From Salinibacterium sp. dk2585 (lineage in GTDB: Bacteria; Actinomycetota; Actinomycetes; Actinomycetales; Microbacteriaceae): DNA of 64,000 bases. Position 1 is the first letter of the stretch. Each line of letters begins with the position of its first letter. The position numbers were made by a program, and so were the translations under genes. Under the pieces are notes generated by a model that made no database searches, was not told where the DNA came from, and saw only the letters and a list, made by a program, of their open reading frames with translations. The stretch spans positions 2,356,001 to 2,420,000 of the forward strand of contig NZ_CP042856.1 in assembly GCF_008001035.1 (NCBI RefSeq), in the 5' to 3' direction. Positions 1 through 7,851 of the stretch are shown here, one piece after another.

Positions 1-1212
1 CCCGTCAGACGCCCAGACGATGTCGAACTGGTTGTTGGCGTTGATGCGGCCGATATGACCCGGCTTGGAGATGTGGTGGTTCTTGCCGTCCAGCGTGACG
101 ACTCCCTCCGGGGCGTCGACCGTGATGCCGCCAGCCGCCGCGGCTGCGTTGATCTCATCGACGTCGAACGAATCGGCTGCCTCGACCAGTGCCTTGTAGA
201 GGTACATCGAGATGTACGCCGCCTCCATGGGGTCGGAGGTCACCCCGCTGCTGCCGGGATACGCCTTCCAGCGCTCGATGAAGCCCGGGTTGTTGGGCGT
301 TTCGAGTGACTGGAAGTAGTTCCACGACGCGTAGTGGCCGGTCACCTCGTGCCCCATGGCCGGCGCCTCCTCCTCTGCGATCGACACCGAGATGATCGGA
401 GTCGTCTCGGGGGTGAGCCCCGCGTCGTAGTAGGCCTTGATGAAGCCGACATTCGACGAACCGTTGATCGTGTTGAACACGTAGTCCGGGTCAGCAGCGA
501 CGATCTTCGCGACCTGCGTCGTCCAGTCATCCCTGTCGAGCGGCACATACTCCTCACCGACGATCTCGATGCCGAGTTCGGCTGCGTAGAGCTTGATGAT
601 CGCGTTCGCCGTGCGAGGGAAGACGTAGTCAGAACCGGCGAGGAACAGCGTCTTCACACCCTCCGCGGCGAGGAAGTCCAACGCCGGGATGATCTGCTGG
701 TTGGTGGTCGCACCGGTGTAGTAGATGTTCGGCGACGACTCAAGACCCTCGTACTGCACCGGGTAGAAGAAGAGTCCGTTGTGCTCCTCGACGACCGGCT
801 TGACAGCCTTGCGCGAGGACGATGTCCACCCGCCGAAGATGGCGGCGACGCAGTCCTGCGTGAGCAGCTTCTCGCTCTTCTCCGCGAAGGTCGGCCAGTC
901 AGTCGCACCGTCTTCCTGCACATACTCGATCTGCTTGCCGAGGATGCCACCGTCAGCGTTGATCTCGTCCGCCGCCATGTGGAGCGCGTTCGAAACGGTC
1001 TGTTCTGAGATCGCCATGCCGCCGGTGAGGGAGTTGAGGAAGCCGAGCTTGATGGTGTCGCCGCTGGTGTCGACGCAGCTTTCGGCGGTTGCACCCTCGG
1101 CGGGTTCGTCTCCGACCTGCGCGCCGCACCCGGTAAGGATCAGGGCTGCGGTCGCGGTGAGCGCCCCCATGGCGAGGAGCCCTTTGTGGCGCCTCCTGCT
1201 GGTGTTGGTCAT
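1..1212 (-). CDS. urtA: Urea ABC transporter substrate-binding lipoprotein UrtA (3' end beyond window)
   Basis: Binds urea outside the membrane and delivers it to an UrtBCDE-type importer. Translation begins at the ATG at 1212 and stays open for 404 codons to the left edge, so only the C-terminus is missing. The N-terminus is a lipoprotein signal with lipobox LILTGC (Cys29). UrtA-type stretches include FLNSLTGGMAISE, FGGWTSSSRKAV and FYPVQYEGLE, which separate it from leucine-binding relatives. Permease and ATPase genes would lie further left on the same strand, which I cannot see. The urease operon at 16.3-20.8 kb gives the transporter an obvious purpose. High confidence in family; urea specificity rests on these motifs and on context. 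Confidence 0.9.
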   Translation of the reverse strand, partial: MTNTSRRRHKGLLAMGALTATAALILTGCGAQVGDEPAEGATAESCVDTSGDTIKLGFLNSLTGGMAISEQTVSNALHMAADEINADGGILGKQIEYVQEDGATDWPTFAEKSEKLLTQDCVAAIFGGWTSSSRKAVKPVVEEHNGLFFYPVQYEGLESSPNIYYTGATTNQQIIPALDFLAAEGVKTLFLAGSDYVFPRTANAIIKLYAAELGIEIVGEEYVPLDRDDWTTQVAKIVAADPDYVFNTINGSSNVGFIKAYYDAGLTPETTPIISVSIAEEEAPAMGHEVTGHYASWNYFQSLETPNNPGFIERWKAYPGSSGVTSDPMEAAYISMYLYKALVEAADSFDVDEINAAAAAGGITVDAPEGVVTLDGKNHHISKPGHIGRINANNQFDIVWASDG

Positions 1213-1539
1213 GCAGTACTCCGTTTCGATGTGATGGGCGATTCCAGACAAGATCGACTGCGCGCCAGAACGACGCACGTGGACGGCTGTCCAGGCGGGA
1301 GATTCGTGAGATTCCCGTACTCGCCAGTGAGGATGTGACCGTGGTGAATGGCACAGATTTGGTGCTGTCTCACCATGCTCGTGCGGCATTACGCGGGGAA
1401 TTCTCAAAAGAGTCCGGCGTGTAAACAGTCACGGCGCCCGCCCGAGCGGCGCTCACACCGGACACATCACAGAGACACGCGCCGGGCAGCATTCAGTTAG
1501 GTCGTGCCGACGCGCCCTGTCATGTTGGCGAGTGTGACT
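1213..1539. other. Intergenic region upstream of urtA
   Basis: No convincing gene in these 327 bases. It must hold the leftward urtA promoter. Read on the minus strand, GAATT and GTAAT occur at 11-bp pitch (1399-1403 and 1388-1392), a weak partial match to the GlnR-type repeat seen clearly before the urease operon. I could not pick reliable -35/-10 boxes. Confidence 0.4.
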
Positions 1540-1755
1540 TCAGTCGCGCCGCCAGAACCACCCCGCGGTCCCACCCGCCGTCAGGGCCACGCCAAGCGTC
1601 ACGACCAGGACGCTGGGCACCGTGCCGCCGCGCACCGTCACGTCACCGAAAAGGTTGCCGCCGCCAGAAACCAGAGCGGATGCCACAACCACGACGCCCG
1701 CGACGGCAATGACCGCGAACCACAGCCGCCATGCCCGCGCTGGCTCGTGCCTCAT
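1540..1755 (-). CDS. Small two-helix membrane protein
   Basis: A 71-residue protein of unknown function. It starts at the ATG at 1755, sharing one base with the stop of the NERD gene (TGATG), so the two are probably translated together. Two hydrophobic segments are visible: about residues 11-28 (LWFAVIAVAGVVVVASAL) and 46-66, ending GWFWRRD. A longer reading with an upstream start at 1839 exists in the same frame, but it would run through the end of the NERD gene and lacks the coupled start, so I prefer 1755. Its role is probably tied to its membrane-bound NERD partner. Confidence 0.55.
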   Translation of the reverse strand: MRHEPARAWRLWFAVIAVAGVVVVASALVSGGGNLFGDVTVRGGTVPSVLVVTLGVALTAGGTAGWFWRRD

Positions 1756-2570
1756 CACAGCCCGACGAGGGCTCCGAGCGCTGCATTCGCAGCCGCGAGC
1801 CCGCCGCCGATGAGGCCCACCAGGGAAGCCGCCGCCCACAGCAGCCGACGGGTGCGGGCCCGCTCGACTTCGTGGCTGAGCGCCTCGAAGGCCGCAATTT
1901 GCTCCAGGTCGACGACGACGCGCTCCGTCTTGTGCCAGGTGCGCACCTGACCCGCGGCATCCGCCATTTGTCGCACCTGCTCATCACTCAGCACCCGCTG
2001 CCGCTTGCCAAGCCAGCGCAGCAACTGCGAATCGGTGATGACGACGACATCGGAAGGACGTCGCTTCACCGTCATCGAATTGATCGCGACAAGCACGAGC
2101 AGGGGGCGCACGTCCACGGGCATGCCCGCCGCGGCGGTGAGCAGTTTCGCGGCGCGCGACGCTTCATGCCGGGAGTTGCGCAGGTGGTCGGTCTTCTGAC
2201 CGGCGACCAGGAGCATCCGCTCCCCGAGCCACACCTTCGCGCCCGGGTGCCGCTTGGTGTTGATCGTGAAGACGCCGCCGGGGCCCACGACGACGTGGTC
2301 GATGTCAGAGCCGCGCGTGCCCACCGGCACCGCGTGGAACACCGACCACTCTTGGCCCAGCCGTTCAAGCACCTCGCCGACGCGCATTTCACCGAGGGCG
2401 CCGCCGTACCAACTGCGGGCATCCGGATGCAGCGGGTTCACGCCGAAGAATCGGGCAACGCCCGATCGGGTCGCAGCCTGTTGTTGCTGCTCCAGGCATT
2501 CGCGGACGACGCCGTAGCCGGCTGGGTAGGTGAGTAGTTCGGCCGCCTGTGCAGGCGCGAAGTCGTTCAT
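1755..2570 (-). CDS. NERD-domain (nuclease-related) membrane protein
   Basis: 271 residues. A NERD domain spans roughly residues 57-160 (GALGEMRVGEVL, then GSDIDHVVVGPGGVFTINTKRH). NERD domains share the PD-(D/E)XK nuclease fold; Asp91 and Lys106 would be the catalytic-site positions, with Asn104 where an acidic residue is usual, so nuclease activity is uncertain. The C-terminal 35 residues contain one or two hydrophobic segments (LLWAAASLVGLIGGGLAAA), predicting a membrane-anchored protein. The start ATG at 2570 gives MNDFAPAQAAELL. It is followed without a gap by a 71-aa membrane protein. Function of such actinobacterial NERD proteins is not established. Confidence 0.8.
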   Translation of the reverse strand: MNDFAPAQAAELLTYPAGYGVVRECLEQQQQAATRSGVARFFGVNPLHPDARSWYGGALGEMRVGEVLERLGQEWSVFHAVPVGTRGSDIDHVVVGPGGVFTINTKRHPGAKVWLGERMLLVAGQKTDHLRNSRHEASRAAKLLTAAAGMPVDVRPLLVLVAINSMTVKRRPSDVVVITDSQLLRWLGKRQRVLSDEQVRQMADAAGQVRTWHKTERVVVDLEQIAAFEALSHEVERARTRRLLWAAASLVGLIGGGLAAANAALGALVGL

Positions 2571-2659
2571 GCGATCCCCCTCGATGGCCTCCCCCGAGGC
2601 GTTGCGGCAAGGCTATTCGTTGGCGCGCTCGGCTGCCGCCCCCAGATTGGGAGACGCCT

Positions 2660-3310
2660 CTAGGAGTTGCTCTTCGCGACCCTGGCGCGAAGCTCGTCGA
2701 CGCCCGGGCCGTCCAGCTCATCGAAGAACGCCGCCCGACCGGCCATCGCCATCACGAGCGCGAGCGTGGTTCCCGTCACAGACGGGCCCTCCCCTGCCCC
2801 GAACGGACCATCGGATGCCTCCAGCCGCAGACCCGCGACGAGACTCCTGCTGTTGACGGCGAAGTCGCGGGCGGCGAAGAACTCCGCGACAGGGGTGAGG
2901 GCCGCGACATCCGGAACCCTCGTCAGCCCCAACGGACGGCGGATGTCCTCTGCGTGCACGACGACCTCGCCCAGGTAGGCGACCGTGTCGCTCGACGGAG
3001 CCGTTCTGCTGCCGACGATCGTTCGGAAACGCTCCAGCGTCTCGGCAGGGGTGGCGCCCCGGTGTTCCTCGATGCGGCGCTGGTTGTGCACGTGCATGTT
3101 GAAGCGCGCGCCCAGCATGCTGCGCAGCCACGCCCACTGGTTCATGCTGCCGGCGGCGGTGAGGTGGGCGACGACGTCCTCGACGGACCACTCGCCGCAG
3201 AGCGTGCCCGCCCGCCACAGCTCGTCACTGAGCCCAGCAAGGTCGCCGGCGAGCGCCGCCCGCTCGACCCGCATGAGTTGCCAGAGGTGACCATCGCTCC
3301 GCTTCGCCAT
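2660..3310 (-). CDS. Maleylpyruvate isomerase-fold, mycothiol-dependent family protein
   Basis: 216 residues of the DinB/MDMPI fold. Members are metal-binding four-helix proteins, some of which transfer or isomerise substrates using mycothiol, the low-molecular-weight thiol of actinobacteria. The typical N-terminal motif is present (CGEWSVEDVVAHLTAAG, metal His near residue 49), as is the second site VVVHAEDIRRPLGL, which matches the usual HgxDi metal ligands. The C-terminal part is a small alpha/beta domain (VTGTTLALVMAMAGR). It stands alone between the NERD gene and a divergent lipoprotein gene. Substrate unknown; the family name should not be read as maleylpyruvate metabolism. Confidence 0.75.
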   Translation of the reverse strand: MAKRSDGHLWQLMRVERAALAGDLAGLSDELWRAGTLCGEWSVEDVVAHLTAAGSMNQWAWLRSMLGARFNMHVHNQRRIEEHRGATPAETLERFRTIVGSRTAPSSDTVAYLGEVVVHAEDIRRPLGLTRVPDVAALTPVAEFFAARDFAVNSRSLVAGLRLEASDGPFGAGEGPSVTGTTLALVMAMAGRAAFFDELDGPGVDELRARVAKSNS

Positions 3311-3389
3311 GGACCCAACCTAGGGGCTAGCCCGCTCCCCGCTGTGGAAAAAACACGCGCCAATCGCCCCACTTTCCTACGCTGAGCGG

Positions 3390-3950
3390 ATGCAGCGTGC
3401 CCTAGCCCTCCCGACGGTTGCCGTCGCCCTGCTCCTGCTGACCTCGTGCACGCCGTCGTCCGGCGACGATGCGCCGACCGCCCCGCCCAGCGCGTCTGCG
3501 GATGCCCCGATCTTTGAGTCCGAGGATGAGGCACTCGCTGCAGCGGATGCCACAATCACCGATTACTGGCGAATCGCTAACGCTGTGCTCCAAGCCGGCG
3601 GCGAAGGAGTTGAACGTTTCGAACAGATTGTGACGCCACGCAGGATGGAAGCCGAACGGGGAACTGCGGAGGTTTTGGAGCGAGAGGGCTTCTACCAAGT
3701 CGGTAATTTCGAGGTTGAGCCCGCCACGTTTCAACAGATGCTCGGGAGCCCAGCTGGAAAGCGCCTGATCGTCACAGTCTGTGTCGACTACAGCGACGTT
3801 CGAATGGTCAACAGCGATGGCCTTGAAGCGGAGCGAAGTAATACTTCGCCGCGAATCACCCATCAGGTCGAGCTCCACTCCGTCTCGGACCAAGATCCTC
3901 TTTCGCTCAAGCTAGACAAGTCGGACCCTTGGCCTGGTTCACCATGCTGA
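3390..3950 (+). CDS. Predicted secreted lipoprotein of unknown function
   Basis: 186 residues starting with a short lipoprotein signal (ALLLLTSC, Cys20) and a Ser/Pro/Ala-rich linker, then a folded domain (about 45-186) beginning EDEALAAADATITDYW. I do not recognise a named family. Its stop codon overlaps the ATG of the following secreted PKD-domain gene by a few bases, so the two form a translationally coupled pair. From about 3500 onward its base composition is visibly less GC-rich than its neighbours, with codons such as AAT, ATT and GTT, suggesting recent transfer or replacement of this segment. It lies just upstream of the IS insertion and is itself intact. Confidence 0.65.
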   Translation: MQRALALPTVAVALLLLTSCTPSSGDDAPTAPPSASADAPIFESEDEALAAADATITDYWRIANAVLQAGGEGVERFEQIVTPRRMEAERGTAEVLEREGFYQVGNFEVEPATFQQMLGSPAGKRLIVTVCVDYSDVRMVNSDGLEAERSNTSPRITHQVELHSVSDQDPLSLKLDKSDPWPGSPC

Positions 3951-4132
3951 AACTCGTCGCTGTTTTGCTCTCCATGGCCCTGCTCACTGCAGGAAGGTTG
4001 GCGACGGAACCACCGCAGGAGACGACATTGGACACGTTTGGCGTCAAGACACAACTCACCCCGGACGGCGTGACCATACGTGCCACCAAGACTGCTGCGC
4101 GAACGCCTCCAACTGTCTCCCACCCGATGTCG

Positions 4133-4157
4133 TGAATCGCCCCGGCATGTCCGGAGA
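4133..4157 (+). repeat. Left terminal inverted repeat of the IS3 element
   Basis: Twenty-five bases, TGAATCGCCCCGGC..., identical to the reverse complement of 5451-5475. The first three bases create the stop codon (TGA) that ends the interrupted gene's first piece. Confidence 0.95.
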
Positions 4158-4183
4158 CAGAGTTCTTTGGAAGGATCTGTCTC

Positions 4184-4507
4184 ATGGCACGACCCAGCAA
4201 GTATCCGCGCGAGCTTCGTGAGCGCGCTGTCCGTATGGTCGCCGAGGTGCGCCCTGACTATCCGAGCGAGTACGCCGCGCTGAGCGCGGTCGCGAAGATG
4301 CTCGGCGTCGGCTCATCGGAGACAATCCGTCTCTGGTGCCGCCGCGCCGAGGTTGACACCGGGCAGCGTCCCGGGCTGACGACCGAGGCGCAGGCGGAGA
4401 TCAAGAAGCTCAAGCGCGAAAACGCTGAGTTGCGTCGGGCGAACGAGATTTTGAAGGCGGCGTCAGCTTTCTTCGCGGCCGAACTCGACCGGCCACATCA
4501 GCGATAG
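4184..4507 (+). CDS. IS3-family transposase OrfA (helix-turn-helix protein)
   Basis: 107 residues. The N-terminal helix-turn-helix (YPRELRERAVRMV ... AVAKMLGVGSSETIRLWCRR) recognises the element's ends. The C-terminal leucine-zipper-like coil (AEIKKLKRENAELRRANEILK) is the oligomerisation segment characteristic of IS3 OrfA. It ends at TAG 4505-4507. The orfB frame is -1 relative to it and is open well upstream of the orfA stop, as needed for -1 frameshifting into an OrfAB fusion. I cannot identify a canonical A-rich slippery heptamer; the GCTTTCTTCGC stretch in the overlap is a possible site. Confidence 0.92.
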   Translation: MARPSKYPRELRERAVRMVAEVRPDYPSEYAALSAVAKMLGVGSSETIRLWCRRAEVDTGQRPGLTTEAQAEIKKLKRENAELRRANEILKAASAFFAAELDRPHQR

Positions 4508-4548
4508 TCGCCTTCATCGAGGCGCACAAGGACCGCACCGATGGCGGT

Positions 4549-5436
4549 TTGCGGTGGGGTGTCGAGTCGATCTGTTCCGTGCTCACTGAGCACGGGGCAC
4601 GGATCGCCCCATCGACCTATTACGACGCCCGAGGACGCGGTCCCTCGGCGCGCGTGCTGGCAGATGAACGGTGGAAGCAGATCATCTTGACCACCTGGCA
4701 GGCGCAGCGCCGGCTCCTGGGCGCCCGCAAGCTCTGGCTACGACTCCGCCGCGACGGGCACGACATCGCCCGCTGCACGGTGGAGCGACTCATGCGCGAA
4801 CTTGGGATCGCGGGCGTGGTGCGCGGCAAGCGCCGTCGCCTGGTCGATATCGATCCGCGGGAGACCCGACCGGCTGACCTCGTCGACAGGCACTTCGCAA
4901 GGCTTCGAGTGAACCAGCTCTGGGTGGCCGATTTCACCTACGTGTGGACGTGGTCCGGCTGGGTTTACGTCGCGTTCGTGTTCGACGCGCACTCCCGCCG
5001 GATCCTCGGCTGGCGGGCGGCGACCAGCATGACGACGCCGCTCGTGCTCGACTGCCTAGAGATGGCGCTGTTCACCCGCCGCCGTGAGGGCGCCGACGAC
5101 TTCACTGCACTGACCCATCACACCGATGCCGGCAGCGTCTACACCTCGATTGCGTTCACCGACCGGCTCGTCGAGGAGGGCATCGACCCCTCGGTCGGCT
5201 CCGTTGGCGATGCCTACGACAACGCCCTGGCCGAGTCGCAGATCGGGCTCTACAAGACCGAGCTCATTCATCACGAAGGCCCATGGCGAGACGTTGACCA
5301 GGTCGAGGCCGCAACCGCTGGGTGGGTCCACTGGTTCAACACGGAGCGCATCCACGGCTCGATCCACGACCTCACACCCGTCGAACTCGAGCACCTCGAC
5401 TACGCTCTGACGGAACCTCTCGAACGAGCGGGCTGA
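4549..5436 (+). CDS. IS3-family transposase OrfB (DDE integrase core)
   Basis: Catalytic part of the transposase, probably expressed mainly as a frameshift product of orfA; the frame is open upstream past 4441, so 4549 (TTG) is only the first plausible internal start. An HTH_21-like region (residues 1-60) is followed by an rve/RNase H-fold core. The catalytic triad is intact with the spacing typical of IS3: Asp128 (WVADFT), Asp193 (HHTDAGS) and Glu229 (NALAESQIG), i.e. 35 residues between the second Asp and Glu. The C-terminal HWFNTERIHGSI motif is typical. It reads as an active enzyme. Confidence 0.92.
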   Translation: MRWGVESICSVLTEHGARIAPSTYYDARGRGPSARVLADERWKQIILTTWQAQRRLLGARKLWLRLRRDGHDIARCTVERLMRELGIAGVVRGKRRRLVDIDPRETRPADLVDRHFARLRVNQLWVADFTYVWTWSGWVYVAFVFDAHSRRILGWRAATSMTTPLVLDCLEMALFTRRREGADDFTALTHHTDAGSVYTSIAFTDRLVEEGIDPSVGSVGDAYDNALAESQIGLYKTELIHHEGPWRDVDQVEAATAGWVHWFNTERIHGSIHDLTPVELEHLDYALTEPLERAG

Positions 5437-5450
5437 CACCAGTAATACGC

Positions 5451-5475
5451 TCTCCGGACATGCCGGGGCGATTCA
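5451..5475 (-). repeat. Right terminal inverted repeat of the IS3 element
   Basis: Exact inverted copy of 4133-4157, followed immediately by the second GTCG of the target duplication. Confidence 0.95.
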
Positions 5476-6094
5476 GTCGCTTATCTTTGCCCGCCCGGAA
5501 CCAACCCAGTGGCTCCCCCACGACCCCTGCCCCGGCAACGTCTTCGTCGAGGGCCGCTGTTGGGTCACCCCCACCGAGGACCGCGACCCCGCCGCCCCCG
5601 TCACCATCCAGGACTTCGTCTCCTTCGCCCCGGCACACGCCACCCCGACAACCGAACCGGGCGCGTTCGCGGTCCGCAACCTCCACGCGAACTTCATTGC
5701 CGACGCGACCGCCCACACCCGCACGGGGATGCTGCTCGGCCAGCCGGCATCCGCCGAGTTCACGCCCGTCGCCTACGAATGGCACTACGGCGACGGCACC
5801 AGCCGGATGACCACCACGCCGGGCGCCACCTGGACACGTCTCGGCCTGGAGGAGTTCGACCGCACCCAGACGAGCCACGCCTACGCCAACAAGGGCAGCT
5901 ACACGGTCACCCTCATCACCCACTACTCAGTGCGGGCCGCGTATGCGAGCGACGGCGAATGGTGGCCCGTGCCGGGCACGCTCGCCATCGCATCCGCACC
6001 CCACACGGTCCAGGTCGTGAGCGTCAACACGGTGCTCGTCGACAAGGACTGCACGGAGGACCCGAGCGGCCCTGGCTGCTGAGCAACGACCGAG

Positions 6095-6979
6095 CTACGC
6101 CGCCGAGATCGCCTCCGCCGCGTCCAGTTCCGCCCGCAATGCCCGCGTCTTCTCGGGCTGCCAGTGCGCATCCGGCACCGACGCGATCAGCAGGCGCGTG
6201 TACGGGTGGGCGGGGTTCGTGAGCAGCCGCTCCGTGTTCCCCTCCTCCACCATGTTGCCGTTCCGCATCACGATGGACCGATCGGTCACGTAGCGCACGA
6301 CCGACAGGTCGTGGCTGATGAAGAGGTAGCTCATCCCTGTCTGCTCGCGCAGGTCGTTGAGCAGGTTGAGGATCTGTGCCTGCACAGACACGTCCAGGGC
6401 AGAGACGGCCTCGTCGAGCACCAAGACCTTCGGCTCGACCGAGATGGCTCGAGCGATCGCGATGCGCTGGCGCTGGCCGCCCGACAGGTCACGCGGCTGC
6501 GCCTGCGCCTGCCGCTCGGTGAGCCCGACACTGTCGACCAACCGCCGCACGCGGGCATCCCGCCCCGCCTTGTCGAGGCGAAAGTGCAGCGACAGGATGC
6601 GCTCAAGCGCCTGCACGAGCGACTCGCGCGGGTCGAGGGCGACCGTCGGGTCCTGGAACACGATCTGCATCTGCCGGGCCGTCTCCAGCCGCACCGGCAG
6701 CGGACCATAGGTCGCCCGGCGCACCCCCTGGAACAGCACCGAACCCGCGTCGGCCTTCTCGAGGCCGATCGCGATACGGGCGAGCGTCGTCTTGCCGGAG
6801 CCCGACTCACCGATGATGCCGAGCGACTCCCCCTGCTGGAGGGTGAAGCTCACATCGTTCACGGCCCGGTGCACGTTCTTGCCGCGCCCGAAGTCCTTGA
6901 CAATGCCCTCGACCGCAAGGAGCGGGGCGTCGGCATCTGCCTGGGCGTAGCTCGGGGTCGTGGTCTCCAGCCCGCTCAT
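6095..6979 (-). CDS. Peptide/nickel-type ABC transporter ATP-binding protein (OppF/DppF type)
   Basis: 294 residues, one of two ATPases powering the importer encoded at 6.1-11.5 kb. Walker A GESGSGKT (57-64), signature LSGGQRQ (165-171) and Walker B VLVLDE (185-190) are all intact, followed by the C-terminal oligopeptide-transporter extension (NPAHPYTRLLIASVPD). The ATG overlaps the stop of the preceding ATPase gene (ATGA). This is the last gene of the leftward operon permease B, permease C, ATPase D, ATPase F. The transported compound cannot be read from the ATPase; see the binding protein. Confidence 0.92.
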   Translation of the reverse strand: MSGLETTTPSYAQADADAPLLAVEGIVKDFGRGKNVHRAVNDVSFTLQQGESLGIIGESGSGKTTLARIAIGLEKADAGSVLFQGVRRATYGPLPVRLETARQMQIVFQDPTVALDPRESLVQALERILSLHFRLDKAGRDARVRRLVDSVGLTERQAQAQPRDLSGGQRQRIAIARAISVEPKVLVLDEAVSALDVSVQAQILNLLNDLREQTGMSYLFISHDLSVVRYVTDRSIVMRNGNMVEEGNTERLLTNPAHPYTRLLIASVPDAHWQPEKTRALRAELDAAEAISAA

Positions 6980-7851
6980 GCCGCGACCTCCTCGGCTGCG
7001 ATGCCCTTGGGAGCCACCTCAAGGAGGGCGGCCTCGGCCATGCGCTCCGCGACCGACACGAGACGCACATCCCGTGGCCCAGCCAGGGTCGGCCGCGCAT
7101 TGATGAGGGCTGACGTGTATGGATGCTCGGGGTGGTTCAGGATCGCCGTCGACGACCCCGTCTCGACGATCTCGCCCTGGTACATGACGTAGGCGCGACT
7201 CGAGATCGCGGCCGCAAGGTCGAGGTCGTGCGTGATGAACAGCATGCCGAGGCCGCGGCTCCGCTGCAGGTCAGAGAGGATCGCGATCACCTCCGCCTGC
7301 GTAGTGACATCAAGCGCCGTGGTTGGCTCGTCGCACAGCATCAGGTCGGGGTCGTTCATGAGTGCGCCGACGATCATGATGCGCTGGAGCATGCCGCCCG
7401 AGAGCTGGAAGGGATAGCGGTCGAAGAGGGAGTCCGGGTCCTTCAGCCGCACGGCGCGCATGAGGTCGATCGCCTTGGTGCGGGCATCCGTCTTGTTCAT
7501 CATCCCCGAGTTGACGACGCCCTCGATGATGTACGCCCCCACGCGGCGCAGCGGGTTGATGCCCGGCCGCGGGTTCTGGTAGATCATCGAGGCCCTGTGC
7601 TGTCGCACATCCTGGATGACGCGGCGCGACGCCCCCACGAGCTCGGTGCCGCTCATGCGCACGCTGCCCTCCATGACGGCGCGCGGCGGCTGCACGCCGA
7701 GCACGGTTCGGGCCGTCATCGACTTTCCGGAGCCGGACTCGCCGACGAGGGCGACGCATTCACCCTGCGCCACCGTGACGGAGACGTCCTTCAGGATGTG
7801 CGCCTCACCGATGCGCATGTGCAGGTTGTCGATTGCCAAGAGCTCAGACAT
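6976..7851 (-). CDS. Peptide/nickel-type ABC transporter ATP-binding protein (OppD/DppD type)
   Basis: 291 residues from the ATG at 7851 (MSELLAIDNL). This start overlaps the end of the upstream permease gene by 8 bases, so longer readings in this frame are shadows of that permease. Walker A GESGSGKS (37-44), signature LSGGMLQR (150-157) and Walker B LMLCDEP (170-176) are intact. The helical segment between Walker A and the signature contains the Q-loop (YQNPRPGINP). The C-terminus carries the usual NHPEHPYTSALI motif of the oligopeptide family. Pairs with the downstream OppF-type ATPase as a heterodimer. Confidence 0.92.
   Translation of the reverse strand: MSELLAIDNLHMRIGEAHILKDVSVTVAQGECVALVGESGSGKSMTARTVLGVQPPRAVMEGSVRMSGTELVGASRRVIQDVRQHRASMIYQNPRPGINPLRRVGAYIIEGVVNSGMMNKTDARTKAIDLMRAVRLKDPDSLFDRYPFQLSGGMLQRIMIVGALMNDPDLMLCDEPTTALDVTTQAEVIAILSDLQRSRGLGMLFITHDLDLAAAISSRAYVMYQGEIVETGSSTAILNHPEHPYTSALINARPTLAGPRDVRLVSVAERMAEAALLEVAPKGIAAEEVAA

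Larger units (their letters stand above)
4133..5475 (+). mobile_element. Complete IS3-family insertion sequence, 1343 bp
   Basis: Bounded by perfect 25-bp inverted repeats (4133-4157 and 5451-5475, beginning TGAATCGCCCCGGCATG). Both sides are flanked by the four bases GTCG (4129-4132 and 5476-5479), a target-site duplication. It carries orfA and orfB in the overlapping -1 arrangement typical of IS3 elements, whose transposase is made as an OrfAB fusion by programmed frameshifting. Intact ends, intact DDE residues and an unblemished duplication point to a recent, possibly still active copy. It interrupts a secreted PKD-domain gene in the same orientation. Confidence 0.95.
3944..6082 (+). pseudogene. 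Secreted PKD-domain protein gene interrupted by an IS3 element
   Basis: The gene is in two pieces, 3944-4132 and 5480-6082. Removing the insertion sequence plus one GTCG copy joins ...SHPMS directly to LIFARPEPTQW... in the same frame, giving a 263-residue protein with no internal stop. The first piece carries a signal peptide (MLKLVAVLLSMALLTAG). The second holds a PKD-like fold with YEWHYGDGTS and SHAYANKGSYTVTLITHY, the usual polycystic-kidney-disease repeat signature of extracellular binding proteins. An alternative TTG start at 3929 adds five residues. Translation now ends at the first codon of the IS, so the product is lost unless the IS excises. Piece one is less GC-rich than piece two. 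Confidence 0.85.

Noticed and set aside
1341-1374. Possible palindrome GGTGAATGGCACAG ... CTGTCTCACC before urtA
   Set aside because: Pairing is interrupted by several mismatches; not better than chance in this composition.
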